A stretch of DNA of 64,000 nt, from the NCBI RefSeq assembly GCF_001625575.1, contig NZ_AUXV01000011.1, positions 124,001 to 188,000 on the forward strand. The letters run 5' to 3'. Under the pieces are notes generated by a model. It searched no databases. It saw nothing but the letters and a program-made list of their open reading frames with translations, and was not told where the DNA came from. A program made the position numbers and the translations under genes. Positions 62,665-64,000 of the stretch are shown piece by piece. Origin of the DNA: Pseudoalteromonas luteoviolacea S2607 (GTDB lineage Bacteria; Pseudomonadota; Gammaproteobacteria; Enterobacterales; Alteromonadaceae). How positions within the stretch are numbered: the stretch's first letter is position 1; each line of letters opens with the position of its first letter.

Positions 62665-64000
62665 TTGAAGACAATAACAACAATAGTTTACCTAGCATTA
62701 TGCTTACTAGTGGTAGCCTTTTCTCCGAAATCTTTGGCGCAGGGTTTACCTACCGAGGTATTCGATAACCACAGTGCAGTTATGTTGCTGATTGAACCTG
62801 ACAGCGGCAGGATTGTGCGTGCCAATCAATCGGCTGCAGACTTTTACGGCTACAGTAAAACGCAATTAGAAAGCTTATATATTCAAGAGATTAATCAGTT
62901 TACACCGCAACAAGTAGAGAAAGAGCGGCTATCAGCGTTAAATGAAGGGCGTAACTATTTCATTTTTCAACATCGGTTGGCGAATGGAGAAAACCGTACG
63001 GTATCGGTTTATTCATCGCCTTTTATGAATACAAACGGAGAAGCCTTACTTTTCTCGGTGATCCAAGATGTTAGTGCGCGGCGCAAGTTAGAGCATGCGT
63101 TGTGGCATTATCAAAGTAATTTGGAACAGCAAGTTGCGTTGCAAACAAAAGAAATAAAACACGCCAGTACAGTGCAAGTCTTTTTACTCAGTAGTGTAAT
63201 CGCCATTCTGATAGGCACGACGGTGATCCTCGGCTGGGGGTTTTTGCGTTTGCGCAAAACCAAGCGGCGCTTGGAATATCAAAGAGCACGTCTAAATGCG
63301 ATTTTTGATGCCATTGGCGAGTACCTCATTTTTACCGATCCAGATGAAAAGGTGGTTTCGGCAAACCGTGCTGCTTATCAAGATTTAGGAGAATTAGATG
63401 GCCAATTGATCTTTGATGCATTGGACGATTGCACATGCGTAGAGGCAACTCAGTTTGAGCCTAAGGAATGCAAGTTGGATACGAATTTTGGCACCCTTGA
63501 TGTCGAAATAAGTAAAACGGATGTGTTGGACAACACAGGTGGTTTATATGGCCACATTTACCTTCTTCAAAACATTACTCAGCGTTTGGTTGACGAACAA
63601 GAACAGCGTCTGGCTAGCACCGTTTTCTCGACGACAAGTGAAGGTGTGTTAGTGTCTGACAAGCATAATCGCATTCAGATGGTGAACAAAGCATTTACGG
63701 AGATCACGGGCTTTAGTGGGCCTGAAGTCATGGGAAAAACACCTGCAATTTTTAATTCTGGTCGTCACGATACCGCTTATTTTACTCAGTTATACGATGC
63801 TTTAAGCTCTCGAGGCCACTGGGAAGGTGAAATATGGAACAAGCGTAAAAATGGCGAGGTTTATCCAAGTTGGTTGCAAGTCTCAGCAGTGTTTGATCAG
63901 CATGGTGATATCGACATGTATGTGGCGCTATTTAACGATATCACCTCGCGAAAACGCAATGAGCAATTGATGTGGCAGCAAGCAAACTTTGATAATTTGA
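62665..64000 (+). CDS. PAS-domain sensor protein, 5' part (truncated; probably GGDEF/EAL downstream)
   Basis: A frame of at least 445 codons begins at TTG (62665) after GGAGG and runs off the right edge. It has a signal peptide (~1-28), a PAS domain (~35-140: AVMLLIEPDSGRIVRANQSAADFYGYS in pieces), a TM helix (~172-196), a coiled-coil, then two PAS domains (~212-300 and ~318-430: GVLVSDKHNRIQMVNKAFTEITGFS, GHWEGEIWNKRKNGEVYPSW). The final ANFDNL resembles the linker that opens into a GGDEF domain, suggesting a c-di-GMP enzyme. An in-frame ATG at 62599 is a less likely start. Confidence 0.75.
   Translation, partial: MKTITTIVYLALCLLVVAFSPKSLAQGLPTEVFDNHSAVMLLIEPDSGRIVRANQSAADFYGYSKTQLESLYIQEINQFTPQQVEKERLSALNEGRNYFIFQHRLANGENRTVSVYSSPFMNTNGEALLFSVIQDVSARRKLEHALWHYQSNLEQQVALQTKEIKHASTVQVFLLSSVIAILIGTTVILGWGFLRLRKTKRRLEYQRARLNAIFDAIGEYLIFTDPDEKVVSANRAAYQDLGELDGQLIFDALDDCTCVEATQFEPKECKLDTNFGTLDVEISKTDVLDNTGGLYGHIYLLQNITQRLVDEQEQRLASTVFSTTSEGVLVSDKHNRIQMVNKAFTEITGFSGPEVMGKTPAIFNSGRHDTAYFTQLYDALSSRGHWEGEIWNKRKNGEVYPSWLQVSAVFDQHGDIDMYVALFNDITSRKRNEQLMWQQANFDNL

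Noticed and set aside
1..64000. CRISPR array, phage, toxin-antitoxin or restriction system
   Set aside because: No regularly spaced repeats, transposase, capsid or known defence gene was recognised on either strand.

Overview
The window looks like a chromosomal segment of a marine gammaproteobacterium of the order Alteromonadales, most likely Pseudoalteromonas or a close relative. The evidence is moderate-to-low G+C, gene families typical of that group (hybrid histidine kinases, a C-terminally anchored S8 protease, MocR/EamA pairs, DUF2306, DUF2884/YggN), and conserved gammaproteobacterial neighbourhoods such as yigB-xerC-DUF484-dapF-lysA-lptM // cyaY, hemC-hemDX-hemY and ubiD-fre. No phage, insertion sequence, CRISPR array or rRNA operon was seen. 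About 65 genes are supported, including two edge-truncated genes and three small genes of under 60 codons.

Region by region. 1-4537: a truncated membrane-anchored AraC-type regulator, a DUF2306 membrane protein, and a redox group (SDR, LysR regulator, MDR oxidoreductase) in which two promoter regions share a three-block sequence motif. 4645-7868: a small membrane protein, two tandem paralogous Cys-rich lipoproteins, and an iron-responsive operon (123-aa protein plus class II fumarase) behind a Fur box set in a 41-bp palindrome. 7917-17672: a 56-aa peptide gene, a DUF938 methyltransferase, a compact minus-strand set (Lrp, MASE1-CHASE hybrid kinase, exported alpha/beta hydrolase, FemAB/GNAT-like protein), and, divergent from it, a PrnB/DUF1864-type haem-enzyme gene overlapping a kynureninase-like PLP enzyme gene. 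17801-18652: two tRNA-Ser genes with a promoter and terminator, and an unlisted 49-codon gene with its own terminator.

18653-28320: a lipid kinase, a MocR/EamA divergent pair, a YggN-like protein, a cytochrome c', and a 1346-residue exported subtilase with distinctive codon use. 28580-33612: DUF2721, a degenerate thioredoxin-like lipoprotein, YqaA, the folM-folE-folX operon (tetrahydromonapterin), nadE and yceH. 33719-47397: a large CHASE/PAS/GAF hybrid kinase, a penicillin-acylase-family hydrolase, a diguanylate cyclase, an EamA transporter, MAPEG, an RluF-like pseudouridine synthase, a glycosyltransferase with an FkbM-like partner, a retropepsin-like protein and an RmlD-like SDR. 47756-62380: mainly core housekeeping genes for chromosome dimer resolution, lysine/peptidoglycan precursors, haem synthesis, LPS-transport maturation, iron handling and ubiquinone. 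The window ends inside a PAS sensor gene that probably continues into GGDEF/EAL domains.

The best leads for undescribed biology are: (1) the PrnB-like/kynureninase-like operon facing an Lrp-kinase-hydrolase-FemAB operon; (2) the shared 49-bp three-block regulatory motif in front of the SDR and MDR genes; (3) the tandem CGGPS lipoproteins; (4) the small genes at 18254-18403 and 7917-8087. All functions are inferred from sequence read by eye. No database search was run.
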